DNA of 64,000 nt, from contig NZ_NPKH01000035.1 of assembly GCF_002284535.1 (NCBI RefSeq), positions 1 through 64,000 of the forward strand, written 5' to 3'. The translations under genes and the position numbers were made by a program. Shown one piece after another: positions 1 to 9,244 of this stretch (position 1 is its first letter; the number at the start of each line of letters is the position of its first letter). The notes beneath the pieces are model-generated. The model did no database searches, was not told the origin of the DNA, and saw only the letters and a list, made by a program, of their open reading frames with translations. Source of the stretch: Mesorhizobium wenxiniae. Its GTDB lineage: Bacteria > Pseudomonadota > Alphaproteobacteria > Rhizobiales > Rhizobiaceae.

Positions 1-500
1 GGGAATAGGCCGTGAAGGTTCGAAATACGGAATCGATCATTATACTGAAATGAAGTATATTTGCCTGAGCGTGTAATTGTCGCTAAATTCCGCGTGAGAA
101 GTGCCCATCTTTATCTGACGTTATAGTCATCAGCATGATCGGGCCAGAGCCGCGCAAGCTTGAGCGATTAATAGAAGTTGCAGGGCCAACGTAACCGGCC
201 TCGGCAACTTGCCAAGCTGGGACCGATCATACACCGACGGGCTGGTGATGCTCCAGTCCCATAAAGCAGCCGTGCGGTTTACAGCATGACTCTTGTCCCG
301 AATTCAAAGACGGCAAAGCCACGGAGGCGCGGCGTCGCCGTCGTTGAAGAACTGCACCGTCAAGCGGGTCGTCATTGCATGGCGGGGCGATTGACGAAGT
401 GCGACGGCAAGGTGTTCGATGAGGAGGTATCACTGTGATTGTGGCTCAGACGGCTGACTATAGAAGGTGGAAATCGCGCCTCAGTCAGCATACCAGAGGG
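1..500. other. No recognisable gene
   Basis: Short overlapping open frames exist on both strands, but none has a family signature, a convincing ribosome binding site or a neighbour that would support it. It is probably decayed mobile DNA ahead of the first dispersed repeat copy. Confidence 0.5.
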
Positions 501-630
501 CAATGGCGGTAAATGTCAACGATCTGACCGAAACTGTCAACGCGATTCGCGTAGCACGATCTAACTATGCTCGATAGGGCGCGTGTGAATTGCCATCGCG
601 CGCGAGCACCGCCCGGGCAGCCCACCTGGC
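501..630 (+). repeat. Dispersed operator-like repeat, copy 1
   Basis: The core has TGGCGG at 504, TGTCAA at 514, TGACCG at 525 and TGTCAA at 535, so the four units are spaced 10, 11 and 10 bp. CGCGATTC follows the last unit, as in the other copies. A weaker tail with GTGTGAATTG and GCGAGCACCGCCC runs to about 630. No gene starts within 400 bp downstream. The nearest is the thioesterase gene at 1117, so this copy may be stranded or may belong to a lost gene. Confidence 0.75.
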
Positions 631-1101
631 CGACGAGGGAAGGAATTGCTGGAACACATACCGCTAATAATACCAGTACTGATTACAGGGTTGGCAATAT
701 TACTGTGTTGAAGCAGTTGGAAGTCTCCTTGTCGCTTGGCGCGGTGATTCTCGGTCATACCGTGGCTTGGCTGCCTGTAGTTGTTAGGCTGATATACGCG
801 CGACCGCAACGGTTCGACCGACGCCTGGAGAAAAGCAAGTTTAGATTGGGGGCAGAGCTGCACCAATGCATATGTGGTCCATGATGCGTGCAGGCTTCAC
901 GCCCGAGATCACCGCGTTGGAGCGATTACTATAAAAGTGACGTTGGGCATCGCAGGAGTCGCGTTAGCGTTCTTAAGGTTTGGGGTAGGTGGGGAAACTA
1001 CCGTTGAGCCCAGCTCCAGCGACGCGACAGCATCGCCCGTTAAGCAAGTTTACGTTCGATGAGTGCCCCGTACGGGCACCACACCGAGCCGACCATCAGT
1101 C
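631..1101. other. No recognisable gene
   Basis: Two small forward frames overlap here, but their peptides resemble no family I know and neither has a convincing ribosome binding site. It may be the remains of a gene once driven by repeat copy 1. Confidence 0.4.
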
Positions 1102-1116
1102 ATGCAGCGGTCTGAA

Positions 1117-1572
1117 ATGGCTAAGACGGATTTCACGTTCTCAATCCCGCTTCGCGTCCGCTGGGCGGAGGTTGATGCACAGGGAGTCGTCTTCAACGCA
1201 AACTACGTCAACTATTTCAGTCTCGCATTGTGGGAGTACATGCGGGCACTCAGGGTCCGTCTCGTGGATCGTGAAGATCATATTGATTTCCACACCGTCA
1301 AGATCAGTGCTGAGCTCAAGGCCCCCCTCCATTTCGATGACGATGTGGAGATTTTCGCCCGCGCATCCTGGACCGGACGGACGAGCCTTGCCTTCGCCCT
1401 CGAGATCTACCCTAGGGACGGTGAGACTTTGCTCAGCTCGGGCGAGATCGTTTGGGTGAGTTTCGACCGGACCACTTATCGGCCGGCGCCTATCCCCCAA
1501 GCTTTGGTTGATTTGCTGCGCGGTAGAGAAGGGGAGCGCATGCGGGTCAAGCCTTTCCTGCCGAAGGATTAG
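1117..1572 (+). CDS. Hotdog-fold acyl-CoA thioesterase (4-hydroxybenzoyl-CoA thioesterase/YbgC-like)
   Basis: The product has about 151 residues, normal for a single-domain hotdog thioesterase that hydrolyses a small acyl-CoA in the cytoplasm. The N-terminus carries the family signature RVRWAEVDAQGVVFNANYVN. Its Asp-Ala-Gln-Gly segment corresponds to the usual catalytic loop, although the acidic residue before it is Glu where many relatives have Asp. The centre (KISAELKAPLHFDDDVEI) matches the family beta-sheet. ATG codons at 1102 and 1117 are both possible and neither has a strong Shine-Dalgarno. I chose 1117 because homology starts soon after it. In this context it could act on betainyl-CoA or another acyl-CoA from the fadJ/thiolase pathway. 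That substrate is inference. Confidence 0.75.
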   Translation: MAKTDFTFSIPLRVRWAEVDAQGVVFNANYVNYFSLALWEYMRALRVRLVDREDHIDFHTVKISAELKAPLHFDDDVEIFARASWTGRTSLAFALEIYPRDGETLLSSGEIVWVSFDRTTYRPAPIPQALVDLLRGREGERMRVKPFLPKD

Positions 1573-1754
1573 ACGAGTCATGAAGGCGAATTGCCGGACG
1601 GTGCAAGCGGGGGTGAAGCTGATCACGCTCGACGGCTCGCGCCTGAACCTACTTTCTTTCGACTTTCGCGCTGTTGCCCGGAGTGCTAGGCGACAGGACG
1701 GTCGAGACGCTCATGGAGACGCTTAGCTACTACAGCTTCTCCAACAGTCGTGTT

Positions 1755-1905
1755 GGCTGGAGATTTGGACCGACCGCCGCGCTCGGGTTGTGGGAACCTT
1801 CCCGGACGGCCAGAGCTGCCAGAACCGGATAGCTGGACGGTGCAGGCACATCGCCGGCAGCCAGTGGTCCGCCCGAAGATAATGACGATCGACCCGCTCC
1901 ACCGG
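1755..1905 (+). pseudogene. IS256-family (mutator) transposase C-terminal remnant
   Basis: Reading from about 1759, the frame encodes RRARVVGTFPDGQS and, further on, RHIAG. These match the conserved C-terminal part of IS256-family transposases, where RRRTRVVG-FPDGQS is followed by LRHIAG and a W-S-x-x-R-Y segment. The frame then hits stops, so only a fragment survives. I could not find the rest of the element upstream. Confidence 0.55.
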
Positions 1906-2074
1906 AGCAGATCTCGGCCCACGGAGAAGCCGCCGCCCGAGAAAAAGCGAAAGTGTCTGGACCTAACCGGTAGAATCCTCATGGTTAACCCAAAATACCA
2001 AGAAATAGGCAGGCAGCCCTGCTACCCTCGACGCTCACAATCGCTGCGAAGCGCAAGCTCGTGTGGAGGGGGCG

Positions 2075-3445
2075 ATGAGCGCGGCGCTTGAACGCCTAAC
2101 CGCGTTTCTGTTCGAACTTCAGTTCGAGGACCTACCGAAAACGGTCGTCGCGCAAGCCGAGCGCTGTCTCATCGACCTGCTTGGCACCGCTGCCGCCGGC
2201 GCGCTCACTCCTGCGTCTCAAATTGCTCGTGACTTCTCGGCCACATTTCTCGCCGCCGGTGCTGGAACCTTAGGAGCAAGTCTCTTATTCGACGGACGTC
2301 GATGCAGCGCGGTCGGCGCGTCGCTGGCCGGCGGCATCACAATCGATGCCATCGATGCACATGATGGTCATCGTCTGGTGAAAGGGCATGTCGGATGCGC
2401 CGTGCTTCCGGCGCTTCTCGCGCTGATTCAGGACTTAGTCGTGACGCCCACCGGCCGCGAGTTTCTCACGCTGTTGGTGCAAGGCTACGAGATCGGCACC
2501 CGCGCGGGGATTGCACAGCATGCGAGCACCTCCGATTTCCATTCATCGGGATCCTGGAACTCCATCACCTGCGCCGCACTGGGAGCGCGCCTGATGCGTC
2601 TAGGCCAGGAGAAGCTTCGGCATGCGCTTGGGATTGCTGAGTATTACGGTCCGCGCAGTCCCATGATGCGCATGGTGGCTCATCCGACCATGGTGAAAGA
2701 CGGTTCCGGTTGGGGCGCAATGGTTGGTGTCTCTGCCGCCTACCTTGCGCGGCAGGGCTTTACGGGCGCTCCGGCCGCCATAATCGAGAGCGAAGAGGCG
2801 GGGGCGCTTTGGGCCGATCTGGGCGTGTGCTGGCGCATCGAGGAGCAGTATTTCAAGCCATATCCGGTATGCCGTTGGGCGCATCCGGCGATTGATGCCG
2901 CGCTCGATCTGAAGCACCGGCACGCGCTTACGCCACAACAGATCGAGCGGGTTGAGATCCGAACATTTGCCGCGGCCGTCGCCCTCGGCTCGCGGGTGCC
3001 GACCGAGACCGATGCCGCGCAGTATTCCACAGCCTTCCCCGTCGCCGCCGCGCTGGCCCACGGGCAGGTGGGCACCGAAGAAATCACCGGACGTGGTTTG
3101 ACCGACCCGCTCACCGCCGCCCTGCAAAAGCGCATTGTACTGGTGGAGCACGGACCCTACAGCAACGTGTTTCCGGCGGAGCGATGGGCTGAGGTCGTCG
3201 TCACCACGACGGACGGACGCCGGCTAGCTTCAGATCCAGCGACACCACGCGGTGACCCGGAATGTCCGCTCCGGACCGATGAGTTACGTTCTAAGTATCG
3301 CGCGCTGGCTAGCACTTCGCTTGAGGCCGGCAGAATGACACGTATTGAAGATGCTGTGTTCGGTCTCGCCGACGGGACAAGTGGATTGTGCGAGATACTC
3401 CAGGAGCTTTTTCGTCCACCAGACTGCCAATCACGGCTAAGCTAG
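2075..3445 (+). CDS. MmgE/PrpD family protein (2-methylcitrate dehydratase-like)
   Basis: The product is 456 residues, typical of the MmgE/PrpD family, whose members include 2-methylcitrate dehydratase and various hydro-lyases or epimerases of small carboxylic acids. Family landmarks are the early CLIDLLGTAAAGA helix, the ITIDAIDAHDGH motif in the substrate loop, and YFKPYPVCRWAHPAIDA in the second half. I chose ATG 2075 over GTG 2063 because GGAGGG sits just before it. It lies alone between decayed mobile DNA and repeat copy 2. Its substrate cannot be read from the sequence. It need not act in propionate metabolism, since no prpB or prpC is present. Confidence 0.8.
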   Translation: MSAALERLTAFLFELQFEDLPKTVVAQAERCLIDLLGTAAAGALTPASQIARDFSATFLAAGAGTLGASLLFDGRRCSAVGASLAGGITIDAIDAHDGHRLVKGHVGCAVLPALLALIQDLVVTPTGREFLTLLVQGYEIGTRAGIAQHASTSDFHSSGSWNSITCAALGARLMRLGQEKLRHALGIAEYYGPRSPMMRMVAHPTMVKDGSGWGAMVGVSAAYLARQGFTGAPAAIIESEEAGALWADLGVCWRIEEQYFKPYPVCRWAHPAIDAALDLKHRHALTPQQIERVEIRTFAAAVALGSRVPTETDAAQYSTAFPVAAALAHGQVGTEEITGRGLTDPLTAALQKRIVLVEHGPYSNVFPAERWAEVVVTTTDGRRLASDPATPRGDPECPLRTDELRSKYRALASTSLEAGRMTRIEDAVFGLADGTSGLCEILQELFRPPDCQSRLS

Positions 3446-3818
3446 GGACGTCGTGCTGTAGCTCGTCCCACCACCGGCTTTCCGAGCACTGCCGTCATCA
3501 GACTTTGCCCGACCGGTGAGAACCGCGGCAGTGTTGGCCTGAGCAGCGTTGGGCATCGGGCCGAGACTGCCTGCCCACCGCGTGGCGCAACTCGGGGCCT
3601 ATCCGCTCTCCTGCTCGATGCCATGAGGCGGGTGATCCGCCTCAGAATCTCGTCGGCGACGGCGCTTCATTCTTCCATCCTTCGGCGTTACCTTGATGAC
3701 TTCGCGTCGGGAGAGGGCGCTGGTGGACTTCACCTTCGCCTCGGATATCCCAGTGCTTGGGGGGCAAATCGCCCGCCCTCGCTTCCGCCTCGAGCTCGCA
3801 TCCTAGGGCAAAACGGCA
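3446..3818. other. Intergenic stretch, nothing recognisable
   Basis: This lies between the MmgE/PrpD gene and repeat copy 2. Small frames on both strands have no family signature. Confidence 0.4.
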
Positions 3819-3965
3819 ATATCAAGTGTCGATGGCGGCAGATGTCAAAAAAGTGGCTGAACGTGTCAATGCGATCCTAATCGCGCGGTCTAATCTCGAC
3901 CGATGGAGCTCGTGTTAAACTGGTTTTGCGAGCGCCGTCATATGTAGATCGCTTTGCTGGAGAAT
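3819..3965 (+). repeat. Dispersed operator-like repeat, copy 2 (upstream of fadJ-like operon)
   Basis: The units are TGGCGG at 3833, TGTCAA at 3843, TGGCTG at 3854 and TGTCAA at 3864, spaced 10, 11 and 10 bp, followed by TGCGATCCTAATCGCGCGG. The conserved tail (GATGGAGCTCGTGTTAAACT, then GCGAGCGCCGTC and AGATCGCTTTG) runs to within a few bases of the fadJ-like start at 3971. The copy therefore supplies the whole region upstream of the operon. Confidence 0.85.
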
Positions 3966-3970
3966 GCTTG

Positions 3971-6040
3971 ATGTTGGGTGCCCCTCACTACAAACTATTT
4001 GGTCGGGCTGCGGTCATCTATTTAGACAATCCTCCGGTGAATGCGATCACTGCCGTTGCTCGTGCACGGTTGAAAATTCTGATCGAGCGGTTTGCGACGA
4101 GCAAAGGCATCGATGCGATCATTCTGACGGGCGCAGGGCCGGAATTCTCTTCTGGAACTGACATTTCAAGATGCTCAGGGAAGACAGACTTTAGCGGCTT
4201 GCCGGAACTGATAACCGCGATTAAGGCGTCTGCGGTCCCCATTGTCGCGGCTCTTGAGGGTCGTGCTATTGGGGAGGCTCTGTCCATAGCGCTCGCCTGC
4301 CACGCGCGGGTTGCGACACCGAGCGTACAGCTTGCGTTTCCCGAGGCGACATGGGGGCTTGTTCCTTCAGGTGCCGCCGCTCTTCATCTGAGTGAATTGG
4401 CAGGATTGCAATGCGCCCTTGAAATGATCGTCGGGGGGAAGAACATTACCGGAAATGCCGCGCACGCGCTCGGAGTGGTTGATGAACTGGTCAGCAGCCG
4501 TGAAGCGTTGGTGGATGAGGCAATTCGGGTCGGGACGGATCGCAGTCCGAGGCGTTCAAAAAGCCCAACTGAGAAAAGTCGGCAGGATATCATTGAGGAT
4601 TTCAAGCAATCGTTTCCAGCTTCCTTGAAGGCGCCGGCTGGGAAACTGGCTATGGAATGCGTCATGGGAGCCCAGTCAACTTCCCTCGAAGAAAACATCG
4701 CCATTGAAAACCGACACAACGAAAAGCTGCTCGCGGAAGCCGAGACAATAGCACTATTACATGCAAGCAAGGTCGAGCTTGCAACTGATCTGCCTCATAT
4801 CCGGTCTGGGTCCGACACCATAAGTCTTCCGAAATGCGTTGCAGTGGTGGGCTTCGGCTTCATGGGTCGCGGAATTGCTATCAGCTTTGCGACAGGCGGC
4901 TTGAAGGTGTTGGTTCACGATCAAGCTGGAGATCGGCTAGCCGAGGGCCTTGAGGCCGTTGGTGCGTCGCTGAAATCCATGGTTCGGCGTGGTCGAATAT
5001 CTCAGGAGCAGGCCGAGATTGCACGCAACAATATCATAGCGATTGGCGATATGGAGGCGTTAGATGAGGCCGATCTGGTTGTCGAAGCGGTCTCCGAAGA
5101 CCTTGAACTAAAGAAAAGGATCTTCGCCAAGCTAGACAGCATATGTCCAAACAACACGACTTTGGTCACAAATACATCATCGCTTGATATCGATGAGATT
5201 GCAGCTGCAACAGGGCGGCCGAAAAACATTGCTGGGATGCATTTCTTCAGCCCTGCTCATCTCCTAAAGCTGGTTGAAATAGTTTCAGGCAGGGAGACAG
5301 CGGAAGGGACTATTGAGCAACTGAGAGTTGTTTCCAAGCACATTGGTAAGATCGGGGTGGTTGTCGGCAACCAGTTCGCGTTTGTAGCTAACAAACTACT
5401 TGCCGGGTACCAACGCGAAGCACTCTTTCTGTTGGAAGAGGGCGCCCTTCCGGAACAGGTCGACAGAGTGCTTCAAGAGTTTGGGTTCGCGATGGGGCCA
5501 TTCGTGATGAACGACATGGCCGGAAACGATATCAGCTATCATGTAAGGCAGGCGGCGTCATATCCCGCCGGAATGCGTTATCCGCACGTCGCGGACCGGA
5601 TCTACGAAGCTGGCCGCTATGGTCAGAAAACAAACAAAGGTTGGTACAGATATGAGCCGGGACAGCGCGAGGCGCATCCGGACATCGAGGTCGCGGCGTT
5701 GATCGAGTCGACATCCTCCGAGCTCGGGTTCAAAAGACGGAACATCTCCGATGACGAGATACTGCAAAGATGCCTGCTGCCTGTGGTTAACGACGCAGCT
5801 TGGCTGCTCGGTGACGGCATAGCGAGGAGTTCCGGAGACATCGATGTCGTTTGGATGAATGGGCTGGGCTTTCCACGTCGCAAGGGAGGTCCAATGTTCT
5901 GGGCCGATCATTTGGGTCCAAAACGAGTCTACGAGCGGGTCATCGAATTTCGAGAAGAACACGGCCCGGTGCTATGGGAGCCTGCCCCTCTACTGGCATT
6001 CCTTGCCAAGAGCGGTATGCGATTTGCGGATGTCAGGTGA
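3971..6040 (+). CDS. Fused enoyl-CoA hydratase/isomerase and 3-hydroxyacyl-CoA dehydrogenase (FadJ/FadB-like)
   Basis: This is a 689-residue cytoplasmic beta-oxidation enzyme with three parts: a crotonase domain (about residues 1-190), an NAD-binding 3-hydroxyacyl-CoA dehydrogenase domain starting at VAVVGFGFMGRG (about 285), and two C-terminal dehydrogenase domains. The dehydrogenase His is in MHFFSPAHLLKLVE, and the domain looks complete. The crotonase domain has the oxyanion-hole segment TGAGPEFSSGTD and the second acidic residue in FPEATWG. The first catalytic Glu, usually GGG-x-E, appears to be Ser in GEALSIALACHARVA, so hydratase activity is doubtful. I chose ATG 3971 because GCTGGAG precedes it; a TTG at 3926 lies inside repeat copy 2. 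The thiolase gene follows 3 bp later. Confidence 0.88.
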   Translation: MLGAPHYKLFGRAAVIYLDNPPVNAITAVARARLKILIERFATSKGIDAIILTGAGPEFSSGTDISRCSGKTDFSGLPELITAIKASAVPIVAALEGRAIGEALSIALACHARVATPSVQLAFPEATWGLVPSGAAALHLSELAGLQCALEMIVGGKNITGNAAHALGVVDELVSSREALVDEAIRVGTDRSPRRSKSPTEKSRQDIIEDFKQSFPASLKAPAGKLAMECVMGAQSTSLEENIAIENRHNEKLLAEAETIALLHASKVELATDLPHIRSGSDTISLPKCVAVVGFGFMGRGIAISFATGGLKVLVHDQAGDRLAEGLEAVGASLKSMVRRGRISQEQAEIARNNIIAIGDMEALDEADLVVEAVSEDLELKKRIFAKLDSICPNNTTLVTNTSSLDIDEIAAATGRPKNIAGMHFFSPAHLLKLVEIVSGRETAEGTIEQLRVVSKHIGKIGVVVGNQFAFVANKLLAGYQREALFLLEEGALPEQVDRVLQEFGFAMGPFVMNDMAGNDISYHVRQAASYPAGMRYPHVADRIYEAGRYGQKTNKGWYRYEPGQREAHPDIEVAALIESTSSELGFKRRNISDDEILQRCLLPVVNDAAWLLGDGIARSSGDIDVVWMNGLGFPRRKGGPMFWADHLGPKRVYERVIEFREEHGPVLWEPAPLLAFLAKSGMRFADVR

Positions 6041-6043
6041 AAG

Positions 6044-7231
6044 ATGCGAACGGTAGCTATCGTTTCAACAGCTCGGACTCCCGTCGGCAGAGCGTACAAG
6101 GGAGCGCTGCGCGCGGTTCATCCCGTTTCGCTGGCTGCGCACGCTATTTCCCACGCTGTCGCGCGTGCTGGAATTGAACCTGGTCAAGTCGAAGACGCGA
6201 TCATTGGATGCGCACTGCCTGAAGCCGCCGCGGGACGAAATATTGCCCGGCTGTCGTCAATCCGCGCAGGTCTGCCGACCTCGGTTGCGGCTGCAACTGT
6301 AAACCGAGAGTGTGCCTCCGGGCTGCAGGCAATCGCTCAGGTTGCTCATCGCATCGCCTGTGGAGAGATTGACATCGGTGTTGCGGGGGGGGTGGACTCA
6401 ATTAGCCTTGTGGATAACGAGCAGATACGTCAAGGCTGGATCTCCGAGCCATGGCTCAAAACCCACAAGCCCGAAATCTACATGCCCATGCTCCATACCG
6501 CTGAAGTCGTCGCTCAGCGATACGGGATCAGACGGGAAGATCAGGACGCTTATGCGGCGCAAAGCCAACGTCGCGCTTCGGCCGCGCGGGAAGCAGGTCG
6601 ATTCAGCAGCGAGATCGCGCCGATCACCATAGATGACGAACTGTACCCTGCAGGTTCGGCAAGCGTCGATAAAGATGAAGGCATCCGGCCTGGCACAACC
6701 GAGCAAACCTTGAGCGGACTTAAGCCGATCCTCGGAAGTGAGTACACGGTTACGGCCGGAAACGCCTGCCAGATGTCTGATGGCGCATCAGCATGCGTTC
6801 TAGCTGACGCGGATTACGCGGCGCGATCGGGGCTCCCCGTCCTGGGCATTTTTCGGGGATACTCGGTCGTTGGATGCGAGCCGAACGAGATGGGATTAGG
6901 ACCGATATTCGCGGTGCCGCCACTGCTTAGGAAGGCGGGCTTGGCAACCAGCGATATCGACCTATGGGAGCTCAACGAGGCCTTCGCTGCCCAGGTTCTC
7001 CCCTGTCAGCATCGATTGGAGATTCCCTCTGAACGGTTGAACGTGAACGGTGGCGCGATTGCCCTTGGACATCCATACGGAATGACAGGTGCTCGCCTGA
7101 CTGGCCACGGAGTTATTGAGTTGTCCCGACGAGGTGGCAAATACCTTGTCGTCACAATGTGTGTTGGTGGTGGTATGGGGGCGGGCGCATTGTTTGAAGC
7201 CGGGAGTGGTCGCGATGCCCGAAAGAATTGA
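6044..7231 (+). CDS. Acetyl-CoA C-acyltransferase (thiolase)
   Basis: This 395-residue thiolase cleaves a 3-ketoacyl-CoA with CoA to give acetyl-CoA and a shortened acyl-CoA. All catalytic parts are visible: the nucleophilic Cys in VNRECASGLQA, the ELNEAFAAQ segment, the His in NVNGGAIALGHPYGMTGAR, and the second Cys in CVGGGMGAGALFE. It starts 3 bp after the fadJ-like stop and its end overlaps the permease start, so translation is probably coupled. Given the neighbouring betaine-type transporter, one candidate substrate is 3-dehydrocarnitinyl-CoA, which would yield betainyl-CoA and acetyl-CoA. That is inference. A generic 3-ketoacyl-CoA thiolase is the safe call. Confidence 0.9.
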   Translation: MRTVAIVSTARTPVGRAYKGALRAVHPVSLAAHAISHAVARAGIEPGQVEDAIIGCALPEAAAGRNIARLSSIRAGLPTSVAAATVNRECASGLQAIAQVAHRIACGEIDIGVAGGVDSISLVDNEQIRQGWISEPWLKTHKPEIYMPMLHTAEVVAQRYGIRREDQDAYAAQSQRRASAAREAGRFSSEIAPITIDDELYPAGSASVDKDEGIRPGTTEQTLSGLKPILGSEYTVTAGNACQMSDGASACVLADADYAARSGLPVLGIFRGYSVVGCEPNEMGLGPIFAVPPLLRKAGLATSDIDLWELNEAFAAQVLPCQHRLEIPSERLNVNGGAIALGHPYGMTGARLTGHGVIELSRRGGKYLVVTMCVGGGMGAGALFEAGSGRDARKN

Positions 7232-8147
7232 CCTTTTTGACCCATTTGCCTCAATCGACATTCCGGTCAGGGAATGGGTTAACAGCGGAATGGCCTGGGT
7301 CACGTCAAACTATCGTGAGGTGTTCCAGTCTATCAAGGTTCCGTTTCAGCTTCTTCTCAACGCCGTGGAACAAGCATTGCTGAGCTGTCCGCCAACTGTT
7401 TTGCTCGTGGTTGTCGGGTTGGTCGCGTGGCAGACAGGTGGGGCTGGCGTGGCGGTAGCGGTGGTCATGCCGTTGATCGTGATCGGCCTCATCGGCGCGT
7501 GGATAGAGGCGATGACGACGCTATCACTCGTCGTAAGCTGCGTTCTCGCATGCCTTATCATCGGCATTCCTCTCGGAATCCTCATGTCGCGTAGTGACAA
7601 GGTCCAAGCCGGCATGAGGCCTGTTTTGGATCTCATGCAAACGATCCCCTCATTCGTTTATCTGGTGCCAGTTGTGATGCTGTTTGGCATTGGCAAGGTC
7701 CCGGGTGCGATCGTTACGATGATATATGCGCTCCCCCCGGTGATCAGACTGACAAACTTTGGCATTCGTGAGGTCAGTCACGATCTCGTTGAAGCCGCTC
7801 GTGCGTTCGGAGCGAATGATTGGCAGGTCCTGTTTAAGGTTCAGTTGCCACAGGCGCGGCCGGCCATAATGACTGGCGTCAATCAGACAATCATGCTTGC
7901 CCTGTCGATGGTGGTTGTTTCTTCGATGATCTCTGTTCCAGGGCTGGGGCAACTCGTGTTGAGCGGTATAGGCCGCTTAGATCTCGGCCAGGCAACCGTT
8001 GGGGGTTTTGGAATTGTGATGCTGGCGATTGCGATCGACCGCCTATCACAGTCGTTTGCGCAGACGACCAGACAGCGTGTTGGCGCCACAGGGCCAGGAT
8101 CGCGGCCTCTCGCGATCCTGAGCTTCCTGTTCCGTGGAACAAAATGA
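7215..8147 (+). CDS. Glycine betaine/proline-type ABC transporter permease
   Basis: This 310-residue inner-membrane protein is of the ProW/OpuAB type. Several hydrophobic segments precede the BPD_transp_1 core (IIGIPLGILMSRSDKVQAGM, then LDLMQTIPSFVYLVPVVMLF). The ATPase-contact EAA loop is VEAARAFGANDWQVLFKVQL. The LDLMQTIPSFVYLVP stretch is typical of quaternary-amine transporters. ATG 7215 overlaps the thiolase gene by 17 bp. The order permease, binding protein, ATPase differs from the proVWX order of E. coli. A decayed second copy of part of this gene is at about 54430. Confidence 0.88.
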   Translation: MPERIDLFDPFASIDIPVREWVNSGMAWVTSNYREVFQSIKVPFQLLLNAVEQALLSCPPTVLLVVVGLVAWQTGGAGVAVAVVMPLIVIGLIGAWIEAMTTLSLVVSCVLACLIIGIPLGILMSRSDKVQAGMRPVLDLMQTIPSFVYLVPVVMLFGIGKVPGAIVTMIYALPPVIRLTNFGIREVSHDLVEAARAFGANDWQVLFKVQLPQARPAIMTGVNQTIMLALSMVVVSSMISVPGLGQLVLSGIGRLDLGQATVGGFGIVMLAIAIDRLSQSFAQTTRQRVGATGPGSRPLAILSFLFRGTK

Positions 8148-8178
8148 ACAACAATAAGCAGATCTCAAGGAGGATGAA

Positions 8179-9189
8179 ATGATCACGTCAGTTTTGAAAA
8201 AATTGGCAACCGCCGTTGCGGTGTTCACCGTCGCGCTCGCACCCGGCGTTTTGGCTCAAGATCTCCCAGGAAAAGGGATAGTAGTCCGACAGATTAAAGG
8301 CGAAGATTACACCTCGGTGTTCCAACACCTGATTGTTCAGCATGGGCTAGAAGCACTCGGCTATACGGTTGAGGAGCCTCAGATAGCGAACTATCCCACA
8401 ATTCACATCGCTGTAGCAAACGGCGACGTCGATTACACGGTGCACCATTGGCAACCCCTTCATGACGCGTTCTTCGAGAATGCTGGTGGCGATAAGGTAA
8501 TGACGCGGCTAGGAAACTTCACGCCCAACGTGAAGCAGGGATATCTTATCGACAAACGCACAGCTGACAAATACAGCATATCGAACATCGGGCAGCTCTC
8601 TGACCCGAAGCTTGCAGCACTTTTCGATAGTGATGGTGACGGGAAGGCCAATCTCGTGGGATGCAACCCAGGTTGGGGATGCGAGCGGATAATTGAGCAT
8701 CATATGACGACCTATAAATTGCGGGATACAATCCATCATGACCAGGGCGAGTACTTTGCTCTGGTGGCTGATATGCTGGAAAGGTACAAGAATGGTCAAT
8801 CAATTGTGTACTATACGTGGTCGCCAAATTGGCTGAATAATCGTCTGAAGCCTGGAACGGATGTCGTTTGGCTCAGCGTGCCCTTCTCTGCAAGCCCCGA
8901 CGACCCGAACGCGAACACGGAATCTCCGGACGGCACGAACACTGGATTTGCCCCTAATACGATTCGTGTACTCGCGAACAATCAGTTTTTGGACAAAAAT
9001 CCCGCAGCCAGGAAATTCTTCGAACTCGCCACGGTGCCAGTCGCGGACATTGAAGCTGAGAACAGCCTCATTGAACAAGGCGAGAAGTCTCCCGAGGATA
9101 TTGAGCGCCACACGCAAGATTGGCTCAAGGCAAACCGCGCTGCGTTCGACGGCTGGGTAAGCGAGGCGCTGAAAGCAGCCAAGCCATAG
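8179..9189 (+). CDS. Glycine betaine/carnitine-type ABC transporter substrate-binding protein (ProX-like)
   Basis: This periplasmic binding protein has 336 residues, with a Sec signal peptide ending near VLAQ (residue 27). An AAGGAGG-like ribosome site sits just before ATG 8179. The mature region has the ProX features that form the aromatic cage for a quaternary amine: GDVDYTVHHWQPLHDAFF, the GCNPGWGCERIIEHH segment, and SIVYYTWSPNWLNN. The ligand is likely glycine betaine, carnitine or a related trimethylammonium compound, judged from the family and the neighbouring genes. A frame-broken copy of its N-terminal third lies near 54650-54930. Confidence 0.88.
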   Translation: MITSVLKKLATAVAVFTVALAPGVLAQDLPGKGIVVRQIKGEDYTSVFQHLIVQHGLEALGYTVEEPQIANYPTIHIAVANGDVDYTVHHWQPLHDAFFENAGGDKVMTRLGNFTPNVKQGYLIDKRTADKYSISNIGQLSDPKLAALFDSDGDGKANLVGCNPGWGCERIIEHHMTTYKLRDTIHHDQGEYFALVADMLERYKNGQSIVYYTWSPNWLNNRLKPGTDVVWLSVPFSASPDDPNANTESPDGTNTGFAPNTIRVLANNQFLDKNPAARKFFELATVPVADIEAENSLIEQGEKSPEDIERHTQDWLKANRAAFDGWVSEALKAAKP

Positions 9190-9244
9190 AGGCCAGCACC
9201 ACCAAGGCGCCTTTGTCCCCCACGCTTGGTTTAGGACCTCGAAA

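Noticed and set aside
3829..3870. TTGACA on the strand opposite each TGTCAA as a -35 promoter box pointing away from the gene
   Set aside because: No acceptable -10 box lies 16-18 bp away in most copies, and the genes lie in the other direction.
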